From Phycisphaerae bacterium (GTDB taxonomy: Bacteria > Planctomycetota > Phycisphaerae > UBA1845): DNA of 64,000 nucleotides. The stretch lies in NCBI GenBank assembly GCA_013360585.1, contig JABWBH010000005.1:62001-126000 (forward strand), in the 5' to 3' direction. Below, piece after piece: positions 43,538-52,800 of the stretch (position 1 is the stretch's first letter; each line of letters opens with the position of its first letter). The translations under genes were made by a program, and so were the position numbers. The notes under the pieces are model-generated. The model did not search any database. It saw only the letters and a list, made by a program, of their open reading frames with translations, and had not been told where the DNA came from.

Positions 43538-43972
43538 ATGAACGAGTCGATCCTCAGTCCGCGCGGGCCGGAACCGGTCGGCCCGTATCCGCATGCGAAG
43601 CGCGCGGGGAACCTCCTTTTCGTGTCCGGGATGGGTCCGCGGAAGCGGGGGATGAAGGACATCCCCGGCGTCACGCGCGACGCAAGCGGGGCGGTCCTCT
43701 CGTATGACATCGAGACGCAATGCCGGGCGGTGTTCGACAACGTCCGCATGATCGTCGAGGACGCAGGCGCGAAGTGGGCGAACGTCGTGGACGTGACGGT
43801 GTTCCTCACCAACATGGACGACTTCGCCGCTTACAACCGCGTTTATGCGGAATACTTCGCCGGTCCCGGAAACCCGAACCCGGCGCGCACCACCGTGGAA
43901 GTGACACGGCTCCCGACGCCCATCGCGATCGAGGTCAAGGTGATTGCGACGATCGAGAACCGGTCTTCATGA
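43538..43972 (+). CDS. RidA family (Rid) protein, possible enamine/imine or 2-aminomuconate-type deaminase
   Basis: 144 aa. Rid fold motifs: GPEPVGPYPHAKRAGNLLFVSG, NVRMIVEDAGAKWANVVDVTVFL and PARTTVEVTRLPTPIAIEV. The latter contains the conserved Arg of RidA (the R of ARTTVEV) that binds the substrate carboxylate. RidA hydrolyses reactive 2-aminoacrylate-type enamines. The extra loop with PGVTRDASG is also seen in 2-aminomuconate deaminase-like members. Cytoplasmic. cstA begins 7 bp after its stop. Confidence 0.9.
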   Translation: MNESILSPRGPEPVGPYPHAKRAGNLLFVSGMGPRKRGMKDIPGVTRDASGAVLSYDIETQCRAVFDNVRMIVEDAGAKWANVVDVTVFLTNMDDFAAYNRVYAEYFAGPGNPNPARTTVEVTRLPTPIAIEVKVIATIENRSS

Positions 43973-43979
43973 TTTCAGA

Positions 43980-45737
43980 ATGAGTTTACTTCACATCGTC
44001 ATCCTTTCCGGGGTGGTGCTGCTCGTGGCGTACTTCACGCTCGGGCGGGTGCTGGCGCGGCTGCTGCGGCTGGATCCGCGCGTGCCGACGCCGGCGGTGG
44101 CGCTGCGCGACGACGTGGATTTCTCGCCGATCGGGCGGAGGTCGCTGCTGAGTCAGCATTTTTCGGCGATCGCCGCGGCCGGGCCGGTCGTCGGTCCGAT
44201 CCTGGCGGGCGTGATGTTCGGGTGGCTGCCGGCCTTGCTGTGGATTCTGATCGGGTCGATCTTCATCGGCGGAGTGCATGACCTCACGTCGCTGACGGCG
44301 TCGATCCGGCACAAGGCGCGGAGCATCGCCGAGGTCGTCCGCGAGCACATGAGCCGCCGGTCGTACCTGCTCTTCATGATCTTCGTCTGGTTGGCGCTCG
44401 ACTACATCATCGTCGCGTTCACCGACATCACGGCCGGTTCGTTCATCGGGGCGGTCAAACTGGAGAATGATCAGGTTGTCTCCGGTCCCGGCATTGCGTC
44501 GTCGTCGCTGATGTACCTGCTCCTGCCGGTGGCGATGGGCCTGCTGATGCGTTATGCGAGGCTGGGGCTTGCGTGGGCGACGGTGATCTTCCTGCCGCTG
44601 GTCGGCGTCGCGATCTGGGCGGGCCAGGCAATGCCGCTCGATGTGGCGGCGGGCTTGAGCCTGTCCGACGCAGACGCCCGCAAGGTCTGGAACGTGCTCA
44701 TCCTCGGATATTGCTTCGTCGCGTCGCTTGTGCCGATGTGGTGCCTGCTTCAGCCACGCGGACATCTCGGCGGGTATTTTCTTTTCGTGTCGCTGGCGGG
44801 CGGGGCGCTGGGGCTCATCATCGCTCGCGAACCGATCGCCTACCCGGCGTTCCGCGGGTGGGAGGCGGTCGAGGGTAAGCCGCTGCTGCCGATGCTCTTC
44901 ATCACGATCGCGTGCGGGGCGTGCTCCGGGTTTCACTCGATCGTCGCCAGCGGGACGACCTCGAAGCAGCTTCGCACGGAGACGGATGCGAAGCTCGTCG
45001 GCTACGGCGCGATGCTGATGGAAGGGATGGTCGCCGTGATCTCCCTGGCGTGCGTGATGCGCCTGGCGCAGGGCGACCCGCTGGTGCGGAAAGATCCGAA
45101 CTTCGTCTACGCGACCGGCATCGGGAGCTTTCTGAACGTCTTCGGCGTACCGCTGTCGTTCGCGACGTCCTTCGCCTTGATGGCGTTCACGACGTTCGTG
45201 TACGACACGCTGGACGTCTGCACGCGCCTCGGGCGCTACATCATTGAGGAACTGACCGGCTGGCGAGGCCGGGCGGGCAAGGTCTTCGCCGCGGTGGTGA
45301 CGGTCGGCGCGCCAATCCCCTTTCTCGTTCGTCAGCCGCTGGATGCTTCGGGCAAGCCGGTGGCGGCGTGGAAGGTGTTCTGGGAGCTTTTCGGCGCGAG
45401 CAACCAGTTGCTGGCGGCGCTGACGCTCGTCGGCGTGACGGTGTGGTTGTGGCGGACGCGGCGGGCGGCGTGGGTCTTTCTGGTGTGCGGCGTTCCGACG
45501 GTCGTGATGTACGTGATGAGCACGTGGGCGCTGGTCCGGATCATCGGGCGGGAGTTCGCGCCGGTGGTCGAGAAGGGGTTCCGCTTCTCGGCGTTATCGA
45601 CGGTCGGCGTCGTCGCGGTCATCCTCGTGGGGCTGGCGGCGCTGATGCTGGCGGATGCGGTCTGGGCGTTTCTCGGGCGCGGAGGACGCGGAAGCGACGG
45701 TTCCAGCCGCGCCGCCGCGGCGTCCGTCGCGGCATGA
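43980..45737 (+). CDS. Carbon starvation protein A-type transporter (CstA family)
   Basis: 585 aa from the ATG at 43980. Many membrane spans (about 15). CstA-defining segments: HFSAIAAAGPVVGPILAG near residue 60, FIGGVHDLTSLTASIRHK, ACGACSGFHSIVASGTTSKQL and the C-terminal ELFGASNQLLAALTL. Family members import pyruvate or peptides on carbon starvation. It directly follows the RidA-like gene (7 bp), suggesting co-transcription, and is convergent with the histidine kinase gene. A truncated C-terminal domain or odd residue was not noticed. Confidence 0.93.
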   Translation: MSLLHIVILSGVVLLVAYFTLGRVLARLLRLDPRVPTPAVALRDDVDFSPIGRRSLLSQHFSAIAAAGPVVGPILAGVMFGWLPALLWILIGSIFIGGVHDLTSLTASIRHKARSIAEVVREHMSRRSYLLFMIFVWLALDYIIVAFTDITAGSFIGAVKLENDQVVSGPGIASSSLMYLLLPVAMGLLMRYARLGLAWATVIFLPLVGVAIWAGQAMPLDVAAGLSLSDADARKVWNVLILGYCFVASLVPMWCLLQPRGHLGGYFLFVSLAGGALGLIIAREPIAYPAFRGWEAVEGKPLLPMLFITIACGACSGFHSIVASGTTSKQLRTETDAKLVGYGAMLMEGMVAVISLACVMRLAQGDPLVRKDPNFVYATGIGSFLNVFGVPLSFATSFALMAFTTFVYDTLDVCTRLGRYIIEELTGWRGRAGKVFAAVVTVGAPIPFLVRQPLDASGKPVAAWKVFWELFGASNQLLAALTLVGVTVWLWRTRRAAWVFLVCGVPTVVMYVMSTWALVRIIGREFAPVVEKGFRFSALSTVGVVAVILVGLAALMLADAVWAFLGRGGRGSDGSSRAAAASVAA

Positions 45738-45754
45738 ACGTCGGCCGCACCCCG

Positions 45755-47248
45755 TCACGCCGCGGCGATCGGCAAGCGGGCGATGAACTTGGCGCCGGGG
45801 CGGAAATGTTCCGAAGCGACGAGGTCGCCGCCGTGCAGACGGGCGACGCCGCGGGCGATCGCCAGCCCCAGACCCGACCCCCCCTGACGCCGGCCGGTGG
45901 AGGAATCCACCCGCCGGGTCGCAAAGCGTTCGAAGAGCTTTCCGGTCATTTCGTGGTCGATGCCTGGACCGCGGTCCTCGACTTCGACTTCCGCGTGGGA
46001 TCCGCGGACCGCGACGCATACGTTTACGCTTTCTCCCTGCGGCGAGAAGCGGACCGCGTTATGCACCAGATTGCCGATCATCAGGACGAGCAGGTTCATG
46101 TCTCCGCGGACGTTGATCGACGCCCCGTCGTCGCTGGGGTCGGTGAGCGTGACGCGGATTTGCACCCGGTTGACGGAGGCCAGCGGCTGAATGCGCTGGA
46201 CGGCCTCGACCACGATGTCGTTGAGCGACACGTCGGACGTGAACGTCATCGGGAACCCGGCGTCGGCACGGGCGAGCAGGAGGAGGCTGTCCACGGTCTG
46301 GTGCATCGAGCGGACTTCCTCCTCGACGCTGTGAATGAAGGTCTCGTACTCGCGGATATCGCGCTTGCGCTGAGCGAGCACCTGGGCCTCGCCGAGGAGG
46401 ACGCTCAGCGGCGTTTTCAGTTCGTGCGAGACGTCGCTGAGGAAACGCTCCTGCGCCTGAAAGGCCTTGTCGAGACGGTCGAGCATCTCGTTCAGGGTCC
46501 GCACGAGTTCGGCCGCCTCGTCTCGCCCGCGAGGCATCGGAAGTCGCTCGTGCAGACTGGCGGCGCTGATCTGTCGGGCGCGCTCCACGATCTTCTGGAC
46601 TGGCGCCAGCGACCGGCGCGCCAGCACCCACGACGCGACGGCCGCCGCCAGCAGTCCCGAAGGAATGACCACCCCGAACGTCCGGCGCATCGATCGCAAC
46701 CCTTCCTCGATCGGTTCGGTGCTCATCGCGACCTGAAGGTAGAACGGATCCATCGTGGGCGGATCACGGTAAAGCGTCGCGAGGCGAAGCTCGCCCGAAG
46801 CCTGCAGGAGGCGGAAGGCGTCGGCGCCGGTCAGCAGCTCAAGAACGGGTTCGTCGGAGGATTTCGCCGTCCGCCCCACATCCGTCAGCGGAAGCACCTC
46901 GTCGCGCAGACCTTCGGAGCGTTCAATGACGGATTCGTCGACGGCGCGAATCTGGAAGAACTCGCCCGGAATATGCAGAGCGCTGCGGCGATACCCGCGC
47001 GACCGGATGATGTCGCGCGACGGCGGAAGCACGCCGGACACAACGACCTGAAGCGCCATCACTTCCGTGGCGTCACGGACCTGATCGTCGAAGTCCTGCC
47101 ACCGATCCCGCTCGCGCAGCTTGATCAACGTCAGGCTCAACCCACCGAGAATCACCGTGAAGACAATCAGGTACAGCAGGGCGAGCTTGAAACGCAACGA
47201 TCCCAGCACCTGACCGAGTCCCCAACCTGCCGGCGATCGGGGGTTCAA
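45755..47248 (-). CDS. Sensor histidine kinase (two-component system, OmpR-partner type)
   Basis: 497 aa. TM1 about 19-42 and TM2 about 191-212 bracket a periplasmic sensor of about 145 residues. A HAMP region follows, then HisKA with SHELKTP (His275 phosphorylation site). HATPase: N-box LVHNAVRFSP, G1 DRGPGIDHEM, F-box LFERF, G2 GGSGLGLAIARGV. The start is TTG, overlapping the response-regulator stop by 3-4 bp, so the pair is translationally coupled. Signal unknown. The layout resembles heavy-metal or envelope-stress sensors, but that is not decisive. Confidence 0.93.
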   Translation of the reverse strand: MNPRSPAGWGLGQVLGSLRFKLALLYLIVFTVILGGLSLTLIKLRERDRWQDFDDQVRDATEVMALQVVVSGVLPPSRDIIRSRGYRRSALHIPGEFFQIRAVDESVIERSEGLRDEVLPLTDVGRTAKSSDEPVLELLTGADAFRLLQASGELRLATLYRDPPTMDPFYLQVAMSTEPIEEGLRSMRRTFGVVIPSGLLAAAVASWVLARRSLAPVQKIVERARQISAASLHERLPMPRGRDEAAELVRTLNEMLDRLDKAFQAQERFLSDVSHELKTPLSVLLGEAQVLAQRKRDIREYETFIHSVEEEVRSMHQTVDSLLLLARADAGFPMTFTSDVSLNDIVVEAVQRIQPLASVNRVQIRVTLTDPSDDGASINVRGDMNLLVLMIGNLVHNAVRFSPQGESVNVCVAVRGSHAEVEVEDRGPGIDHEMTGKLFERFATRRVDSSTGRRQGGSGLGLAIARGVARLHGGDLVASEHFRPGAKFIARLPIAAA

Positions 47249-47928
47249 GGCGAAGGCTCCGACGGACTGAGCATGTACCCGGCGCCGATGATCGTGTGAA
47301 TGAGCTTGTCCGGGAAGTCGCGGTCGATCTTGCGCCGCAACATGCTGACGTACACGTCGATGACGTTGCTGTCGGAAACGAAATCCATCTCCCAGACCTG
47401 CTGTCCGATCATCGTCCGCGACAGCACGCGGTTCGGGTTCCTCATGAACACTTCGAGCAGGGCGAATTCCCGCGAAGTCAGGCGGATCGTCCGGTTGTCG
47501 CGCTTCACGGTCCGAGTCAGCAGGTCCATCTGAAGGTCGTGAAACCGCAGGAATGACGCCTCCTGCGCCTGACCCCGGCGCAGCAAGGCCCGGATCCGCG
47601 CCAGCAGTTCCTCGAACTCAAACGGTTTGGTGAGGTAATCATCCGCCCCGGCGTCAAGCCCGCGGATCTTATCCGCCGTTGTGGACAGCGCCGTGAGCAA
47701 CAGAACCGGCGTCGTCCGTCCGCTGTAGCGCAACCGCCGGCAAACCTCCACTCCGTCGCCTTCGGGCAGCATGATATCGAGGATGATGGCGGCGTAATCC
47801 TGCGACGTGGCGATCGTCTCGCCTTCTGTCGCCGTCATCGCCACGTCCACGGCGTACCCGTGCTCGGCCAGCCCCTGACGGATGAAGGCTGTCATCTTCG
47901 GATTGTCTTCGATGAGGAGGATCCGCAT
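47245..47928 (-). CDS. OmpR/PhoB family response regulator
   Basis: 227 aa from the ATG at 47928 (MRILLIEDN, the usual beginning). An ATG at 47976 with agaggga upstream would add 16 residues and remains possible. Receiver domain: acidic pair E7-D8, phosphoacceptor Asp51 (IILDIMLP), Thr in LLLTALS, Lys in DYLTKPF. The winged-helix DNA-binding domain (LTSREFALLEVFMRNPNRVLSR, VDVYVSMLRRKID with I/V changes) covers about 130-225. Pairs with the coupled kinase downstream. Target genes unknown. Confidence 0.94.
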   Translation of the reverse strand: MRILLIEDNPKMTAFIRQGLAEHGYAVDVAMTATEGETIATSQDYAAIILDIMLPEGDGVEVCRRLRYSGRTTPVLLLTALSTTADKIRGLDAGADDYLTKPFEFEELLARIRALLRRGQAQEASFLRFHDLQMDLLTRTVKRDNRTIRLTSREFALLEVFMRNPNRVLSRTMIGQQVWEMDFVSDSNVIDVYVSMLRRKIDRDFPDKLIHTIIGAGYMLSPSEPSP

Positions 47929-48110
47929 CGCACGGTCCGTCGCCCCTGCGTCTTCGAGATGCTGCAAGGTCATCATTTTATCGTCCCTCTCTTGCCCGGC
48001 CAACCGCCCAGGACAGCCGTCGCAGGCGGAACCCCTGTTGCGGCGCTGGGAGTGGCGCCGCGGCGTGTGATTGTAGAGGGGAAATCATTCCGTCCGGGGG
48101 GTGAATTGCA

Positions 48111-48128
48111 GATGAAACCCGGTTCATC
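48111..48128. repeat. Inverted repeat GATGAA-N6-TTCATC
   Basis: A perfect 6-bp palindrome with a 6-bp spacer at the 3' end of the MtfA-like gene, about 180 bp before the response-regulator start. It could be a terminator-proximal hairpin or a regulator site; there is no further support. Confidence 0.3.
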
Positions 48129-49053
48129 GTGGTGGCGGTCCGGCGTCAGCCGCAGAGGGCGTCCACGCCGCCGGATCCAGCCCGAAAAAATCAGCGAGCA
48201 TGTCGTACAACCGGGGGTGGGTTTTCCGCATCCGGTCGGCGTCCAGAAAAAACGCCTCTGCCGCGACCGCGAAGAACTCGGTGGGGTCTTCCGCGCCGTA
48301 GGGGTCTAGGAAGGTGCGCCGCCCTCGCTCCGCCGCCCGCACCAGCGCCCGGTATTCCTCATCGAACACCCTCGCCCACGCCCGCAGTTTCTCATCCGTC
48401 CCCAGCGGCGGCGTTCCGTCCCAGAGTCCGTCGAGCGAGTCGATCGCGTGCGCGAACTCATGAATGATGACGTCGCCGTATGCGGGCGACTCTCGGAGAA
48501 CCTCGGGCTTGGGGCGACTCGACCGCGCCTCGGCGGTCGCCGCGCCGTCGGCTCGATCGTCCCCGCCGCGGCGCTGAACCAGCGGCTGGCGGCGGCGCGA
48601 CCCTCGAAGCGGCGGCTTGATACTGTCCCACGCCAGCAGCACCGGTCCGCGGTAGTGCGTCTCGCCGAGCAGAAGATCCTCGACGTCGTAGCGCCGCCCG
48701 TCGGGCCCGACGGCCTCGACGCGGTCGCCGAACTCGCGCGGAAACAAAATGACCTCCTTCGTCCTCGGATAAAGCCCCAGCTCGGACGACCCCAGCACGA
48801 GCAGGCAAGCGAAGGCCGCGACGATGACCTTCATTTCGTCCGTCACTTCCAGCCCCTCCGCGCCCCACCACCGTTTTTCGGCAACGAACCGCGCGATGAG
48901 GTCGCGCAACCGCGCCCGGCGTTCGGGCGGCAGCGCAAGGTAGAACTCGACCTCTCGCTCAAGGATGTCCTCCCACGCGGGGTCGAAGCGCGCCGGTCCG
49001 CCGCGGTCGGCGCGCCGGAGGCCGCCAAGCCAGTTGCGAAACCATCTCAACAC
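48124..49053 (-). CDS. MtfA-like (M90) zinc-dependent peptidase
   Basis: 309 aa from the GTG at 49053, with gaggggatt about 10 bp upstream. A TTG 9 bp earlier sits too close to that site. Family features: VAAFACLLVLGSSELGLYP, VLLAWDSIK, then VIIHEFAHAIDSLDG (HEFAH zinc motif) and EDPTEFFAVAAEAFFLDADRM, the downstream Glu region. E. coli MtfA binds the Mlc repressor and has aminopeptidase activity. A charged, low-complexity insert (SRRRQPLVQRRGGDDRADGA) interrupts the region before the zinc site. No Mlc-type regulator is visible here. Confidence 0.9.
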   Translation of the reverse strand: MLRWFRNWLGGLRRADRGGPARFDPAWEDILEREVEFYLALPPERRARLRDLIARFVAEKRWWGAEGLEVTDEMKVIVAAFACLLVLGSSELGLYPRTKEVILFPREFGDRVEAVGPDGRRYDVEDLLLGETHYRGPVLLAWDSIKPPLRGSRRRQPLVQRRGGDDRADGAATAEARSSRPKPEVLRESPAYGDVIIHEFAHAIDSLDGLWDGTPPLGTDEKLRAWARVFDEEYRALVRAAERGRRTFLDPYGAEDPTEFFAVAAEAFFLDADRMRKTHPRLYDMLADFFGLDPAAWTPSAADAGPPPR

Positions 49054-50090
49054 GGGACGCAATCCCCTCGGCCGTTCCAGCGAGCAAGGACTGCGGAATC
49101 TCGTTCCTCAACGAGGAGTCGCACGTCCCGGGGGCGTACGCGGCACTCGATCGGCAGCACCCCCGCCGGCTCGCCGTCCACCTCCACGGGCGCGACGTCC
49201 GGCGAGTCGATGCGGATGCAAGCCCCCTGCGCGTACACAACCCCCTCCCCGCTACGCTCCGTGTGACGCCCGCGCGCGATGTCGAGCGCATGCAACAGCA
49301 GACGCCCGCGCGAGTCGCACGGCAAGGCGCAGACATCCAGCAGACCATCCTCCGGCGACGCCCGGTTCAGAATCCGCAACCCCATCGAATACCGCGACAG
49401 GTTCCCCACCAGCGCCAAACCGCGCGCCTCGAATACGCGGACGCCGTCCACCTCGACGACCAGCCGCGGAAACTCGTGACGCGCGAACGTCGACAGCAGC
49501 GGTCCCAGATACGTCGCATGACTGATGTGCCCCTTCCGCACCTCCGCCAGGCGATGCACCACCTCCGCATCGAACCCAACGCCCACGACGATCATGAAGC
49601 GCCTCGCGTTCACCGACCCCGCGTCAATCGTGAGCGGACGCCCCTCCAACGCCCGGCGGATGACGGCATCCGCGGTCGCCGGGAACCCGAACTCCTTCGC
49701 GATGATGTTCTCGGTCCCCAGCGGAACGACCACCAGCGGCGTCCCGCGCCCCTTCAGGCCGTTGACGACGTCATTGATCGTTCCGTCCCCGCCCGCGACG
49801 ACGATCACGTCCGCGCCGTCGGATTGTGCGGCGAGGCGCGCGGCGTCCCCCGCGGACGAAGACCAGCGCCAGGCGAACTCCGCACCGCGCCGTGCCGCGC
49901 ACGCCTGAATGTCGTCGAGCAAGTCCCGCTTGCCGCGACGACCGGAAACCGGGTTGGCGATGCCGATGATCTTCAAGGAGAATCCGACCGCCGAGCCTCG
50001 CCCGCGCGGCGAACCAAGGTTATCCGCGCGGGGCGACCTCGCCAACGCGATGTTGTCTCTCCGCGCAAACCCGGTGGACGGCAGGTTCAC
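49047..50090 (-). CDS. Diacylglycerol/lipid kinase family protein (YegS/BmrU-like)
   Basis: 347 aa as given. Clear homology begins at KIIGIANPVSGRRGKRD (about residue 40), so the GTG start at 50090 may be too early, and a TTG at 49976 is an alternative. VVAGGDGTINDVVNGL is the catalytic/nucleotide motif. PLGTENIIAKEFG and the C-terminal beta-sandwich (VEVDGEPAG near the end) follow. Phosphorylates diacylglycerol, sphingoid bases or related lipids at the membrane in the family. The stop overlaps the MtfA-like start by 7 bp, so the two may be coupled. Confidence 0.88.
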   Translation of the reverse strand: MNLPSTGFARRDNIALARSPRADNLGSPRGRGSAVGFSLKIIGIANPVSGRRGKRDLLDDIQACAARRGAEFAWRWSSSAGDAARLAAQSDGADVIVVAGGDGTINDVVNGLKGRGTPLVVVPLGTENIIAKEFGFPATADAVIRRALEGRPLTIDAGSVNARRFMIVVGVGFDAEVVHRLAEVRKGHISHATYLGPLLSTFARHEFPRLVVEVDGVRVFEARGLALVGNLSRYSMGLRILNRASPEDGLLDVCALPCDSRGRLLLHALDIARGRHTERSGEGVVYAQGACIRIDSPDVAPVEVDGEPAGVLPIECRVRPRDVRLLVEERDSAVLARWNGRGDCVPC

Positions 50091-50254
50091 ACCGGACGGG
50101 TGAAGAAGGGGCGACGCGGGTTCGAGGTCTACCCCAACGGCGGACCGATGCTACAATGCCGCCCCCTCAAGGGACGGCGGGCGAACCCCGTCGTCGCCGG
50201 GGGGCCTGCGCCGCCGACCGGGAAGCGCGAGGATTCGCGGGAGTGCGCCGAAAC

Positions 50255-50425
50255 ATGAAAACGTTCGTGATTTACTACAAATACCACGTCGAGGGTGAGA
50301 AGAACCCCGGACCCGTCCGGCATTACAAGCTCCAGGCCGATGACGAGCGGCAGGCCGAGCAGTTGCTCCGCCGGTTTGCGAATTACAAGGGGCTTGAAGT
50401 GTTGCGGATCGAACGCGTCGCCTGA
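50255..50425 (+). CDS. Small conserved-looking hypothetical protein (56 aa)
   Basis: 56 aa, MKTFVIYYKYHVEGEKNPGP start, rich in Tyr/Lys/Glu/Arg with alternating beta/alpha character (FVIYYKY, a helix RQAEQLLRRFANY, then LEVLRIERV). This resembles a small beta-alpha-beta domain. Codon use is normal for the region and the start is clean. No family recognised. It precedes the acylphosphatase gene by 41 bp on the same strand and may share its transcript. Confidence 0.6.
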   Translation: MKTFVIYYKYHVEGEKNPGPVRHYKLQADDERQAEQLLRRFANYKGLEVLRIERVA

Positions 50426-50466
50426 GGTTGACCCCGTGTCGCGCTGTTGACAAGGCTCCTCTCAAA

Positions 50467-50751
50467 ATGAACTCGCCGGCGTTGATCCGTCGCACCATCC
50501 TTTACCGAGGCCGAGTCCAGGGCGTCGGCTTCCGAGCGACCACGGTCGACGCGGCGCGCGGGCTGGCGGTCACCGGGTATGTCCGCAACCTCGCGGACGG
50601 GCGGGTCGAACTGGTCGCCGAAGGAAAGACCGACGCCCTCGACGAACTTGAACATCGCGTCAAGGCCGCCCTCGGAGCGAACATTCACGGCGCCGATCGG
50701 GCTGAATCCCCGGCCACCGGGGAGTATCAGACCTTCACGATCCGGCGCTAA
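50467..50751 (+). CDS. acyP: Acylphosphatase
   Basis: 94 aa from the ATG at 50467. Contains the signature RGRVQGVGFRATT with the catalytic Arg, and GYVRNLADGRVELVAEG with the catalytic Asn and the second signature. Hydrolyses acyl phosphates in the cytoplasm. Length normal. Followed by 237 bp of non-coding sequence carrying a palindromic element. Confidence 0.93.
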   Translation: MNSPALIRRTILYRGRVQGVGFRATTVDAARGLAVTGYVRNLADGRVELVAEGKTDALDELEHRVKAALGANIHGADRAESPATGEYQTFTIRR

Positions 50752-50840
50752 CGCCTTGAGTCGCCGGCGCCCTGAGTTGCGGGTTCGTTGCCCGATCTCA
50801 GATCGCGCTCCTCCGATCGCGGCCCTCGGTTCACGTACCC

Positions 50841-50891
50841 CGGATCGCGGACCTCTGGTCCGCACGTGCGCAGAGGAACATGGCACTCCGA
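50841..50891 (+). repeat. Palindromic interspersed element, copy C
   Basis: Starts CGGATCGC, then a perfect hairpin GCGGACC-TCT-GGTCCGC (50847-50863), then CGTGC...AG..GGAAC and CACTCCGA. Similarity to the copy at 58492 runs over about 50 bp with small gaps. Lies between acylphosphatase and the sulfatase gene end. Confidence 0.6.
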
Positions 50892-50988
50892 CTCCAAGAC
50901 CACGGTTTCGCAAATCCCGGCGCCGGAAGATGATCGCTCATCCCCGTGAAACCGCCTCCGCCGATTGAAAACCGGCGGACCGTCGTGG

Positions 50989-52764
50989 TCACTCGCCGTC
51001 TTTGCGCTTCAACAGTTCCAGCGTGATCGCCTCGTTGACCTTGAGGTTCTGCTCGTCGGTCAGCACGTCTGCGACGTCAAGGCGCATCTGCGTGCGTATC
51101 TTCTTCGCCTCGGCGGCGTCCTTCGCGGCGTTGGCTTTGCGAAGGTTCGTCTTCGCGTCGTCGATGACCTTCTCGATGCGCTTTTTCTGATCGGACGTAA
51201 GCTTCAGATCGAGTTTGAACAGAAAATCCTTGTACTCATTGACCGCAAACGGCGGAGGTTTGGCGGCGGCGTTTTCCTCGTCCGCGCCTTCGCCCGCTTC
51301 CGCGTAACCGATGGCGACCAGGTTCTTGATCGCCTCCTCCTGCTTCGCCCGATCCTTCGGATCGTCCGGTTTTGGATTGCGGAGAGAAACCTTGCCGACC
51401 TTCAACCAGTTCTTGATGTATTGAGAGAGGTCCGCGACGACCTCGGGCTTGGACTCAGCCAGGTTGGTTTTCTCCTGCGGGTCTTCCTCGACGTTGAAGA
51501 GCAGGACGTCCGCCCACTCATACTTCGGCCCCTCGATCATCTGAATGAGCTTCCACGGCCCCTTGCGCACCATCACCTGGCGGTTGTAGGCGTCCTCATG
51601 CACCGTCGCCGGGCGGACCGCGAGCTTCGAATTCGTCTCGCGGAAAAGCGTCGGCGTCAGGTTCACCCCGTGCATCGACGCAAGACGCTGGCGGAACGTC
51701 AACCCGTAAAGGTGGCTGATCGTCGGCGCGAGATCCACATGCGTCACAAAATCCGTCACCTTGTTGCCGCCGGGCAGCCCCGGAAATCGCATCAGGCAGG
51801 GAATATGCATCGACGCCTCGAACAATCCGTAGTGATCGTAGTAGACGTTGTGATCGCCGAGACTCTCACCGTGATCCGCCACCAGCACGATCCCCGTGTT
51901 TTCATAAAGGCCCGCGCCTTTGAGGAACTTGATCAGCCGACCCACTTCCTCGTCGGTGTAGCGGACTTCGCCCTGGTAGAGCGCCGGGGGGTACGTCAGG
52001 TCGCGGACCTTGCCGAACTGATCCGTCACGATCTCCGGCGACCGCTTGAAGTCGTCGTTCTGCTCCAGCGGGGGCCCGTCGCCCGACGTCGGATCCTTGT
52101 CCTTCGGATAAAACTGGTTGCGGTACTCCTCCGGGGGCCAGTACTTCATGTGCGGATCAAAGAAGTGAACCCACGCGAAGAAGGGCTTGTCTGACTCGCT
52201 CTTGATCCACTCAATCGTGTTGTCCACGATCTGCCGGGCGTCGAACCCGCCGCCTTTCGGAACGTTCGGATAATGATCGAACCCGGTCATGCCGAGGCAC
52301 TCGGGTTCGTTCGACAGGTGTGGCGTCGCCGGGAACCCCGCCGTGCGGTAACCCGCCCGCTGAAACGCAAGCCCGAGCGTGTCCGCGTCCGGGCTCACCC
52401 ACGTGAACGTCGTCTGATTATTGAAAATGCGCGAGTCGATCGCCCGCAAGCCCGTCAGAATTGCCGTGTGACTCGGGTTCGTGACGTTCGTCTGACTGTA
52501 TGCCTTCAGGAACAGCGTTCCGTCCGCGGCGAGCGCGTCAATGTTCGGCGTCAGCCCCTGCGGACCTCCGTAACAGGTGATGTGATCGGCGCGGGTCGTG
52601 TCCAGCGTGATCAGGATGAGGTTCTTTCCCTTCAGCACGCCTTGGTGGCGCGCGTCCTCCGTCTCGGCAGGCTTGCCCTGCGGGGCCGCCTGACTCATCA
52701 CGCCGATCAGCACAGCCGACGCGACGAGGACGATCGGGAACCCAAATGCAAGGCGCTTCTTCAT
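50989..52764 (-). CDS. Sulfatase-like hydrolase with non-canonical active-site motif
   Basis: 591 aa from the ATG at 52764. Signal peptide about 1-26. Alkaline-phosphatase/sulfatase fold: metal site LITLDTTRAD near residue 55, FFDPHMKYWPP, and LVADHGESLGDH. At the nucleophile position the sequence is T95-N-P-S-H99 (VTNPSHTAILTG) in place of the C/S-x-P-x-R needed for formylglycine formation, so Thr is the likely nucleophile or the activity differs. The last about 75 residues form a charged helical tail with LTSDQKKRIEKV and LTDEQNLKV, like Spy/LTxxQ proteins. Predicted periplasmic; the substrate may be a sulfate or phosphate ester. Confidence 0.88.
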   Translation of the reverse strand: MKKRLAFGFPIVLVASAVLIGVMSQAAPQGKPAETEDARHQGVLKGKNLILITLDTTRADHITCYGGPQGLTPNIDALAADGTLFLKAYSQTNVTNPSHTAILTGLRAIDSRIFNNQTTFTWVSPDADTLGLAFQRAGYRTAGFPATPHLSNEPECLGMTGFDHYPNVPKGGGFDARQIVDNTIEWIKSESDKPFFAWVHFFDPHMKYWPPEEYRNQFYPKDKDPTSGDGPPLEQNDDFKRSPEIVTDQFGKVRDLTYPPALYQGEVRYTDEEVGRLIKFLKGAGLYENTGIVLVADHGESLGDHNVYYDHYGLFEASMHIPCLMRFPGLPGGNKVTDFVTHVDLAPTISHLYGLTFRQRLASMHGVNLTPTLFRETNSKLAVRPATVHEDAYNRQVMVRKGPWKLIQMIEGPKYEWADVLLFNVEEDPQEKTNLAESKPEVVADLSQYIKNWLKVGKVSLRNPKPDDPKDRAKQEEAIKNLVAIGYAEAGEGADEENAAAKPPPFAVNEYKDFLFKLDLKLTSDQKKRIEKVIDDAKTNLRKANAAKDAAEAKKIRTQMRLDVADVLTDEQNLKVNEAITLELLKRKDGE

Positions 52765-52800
52765 GTGTGCTCTGCTCATCTCTCTCATCCCTTGCGCGCG

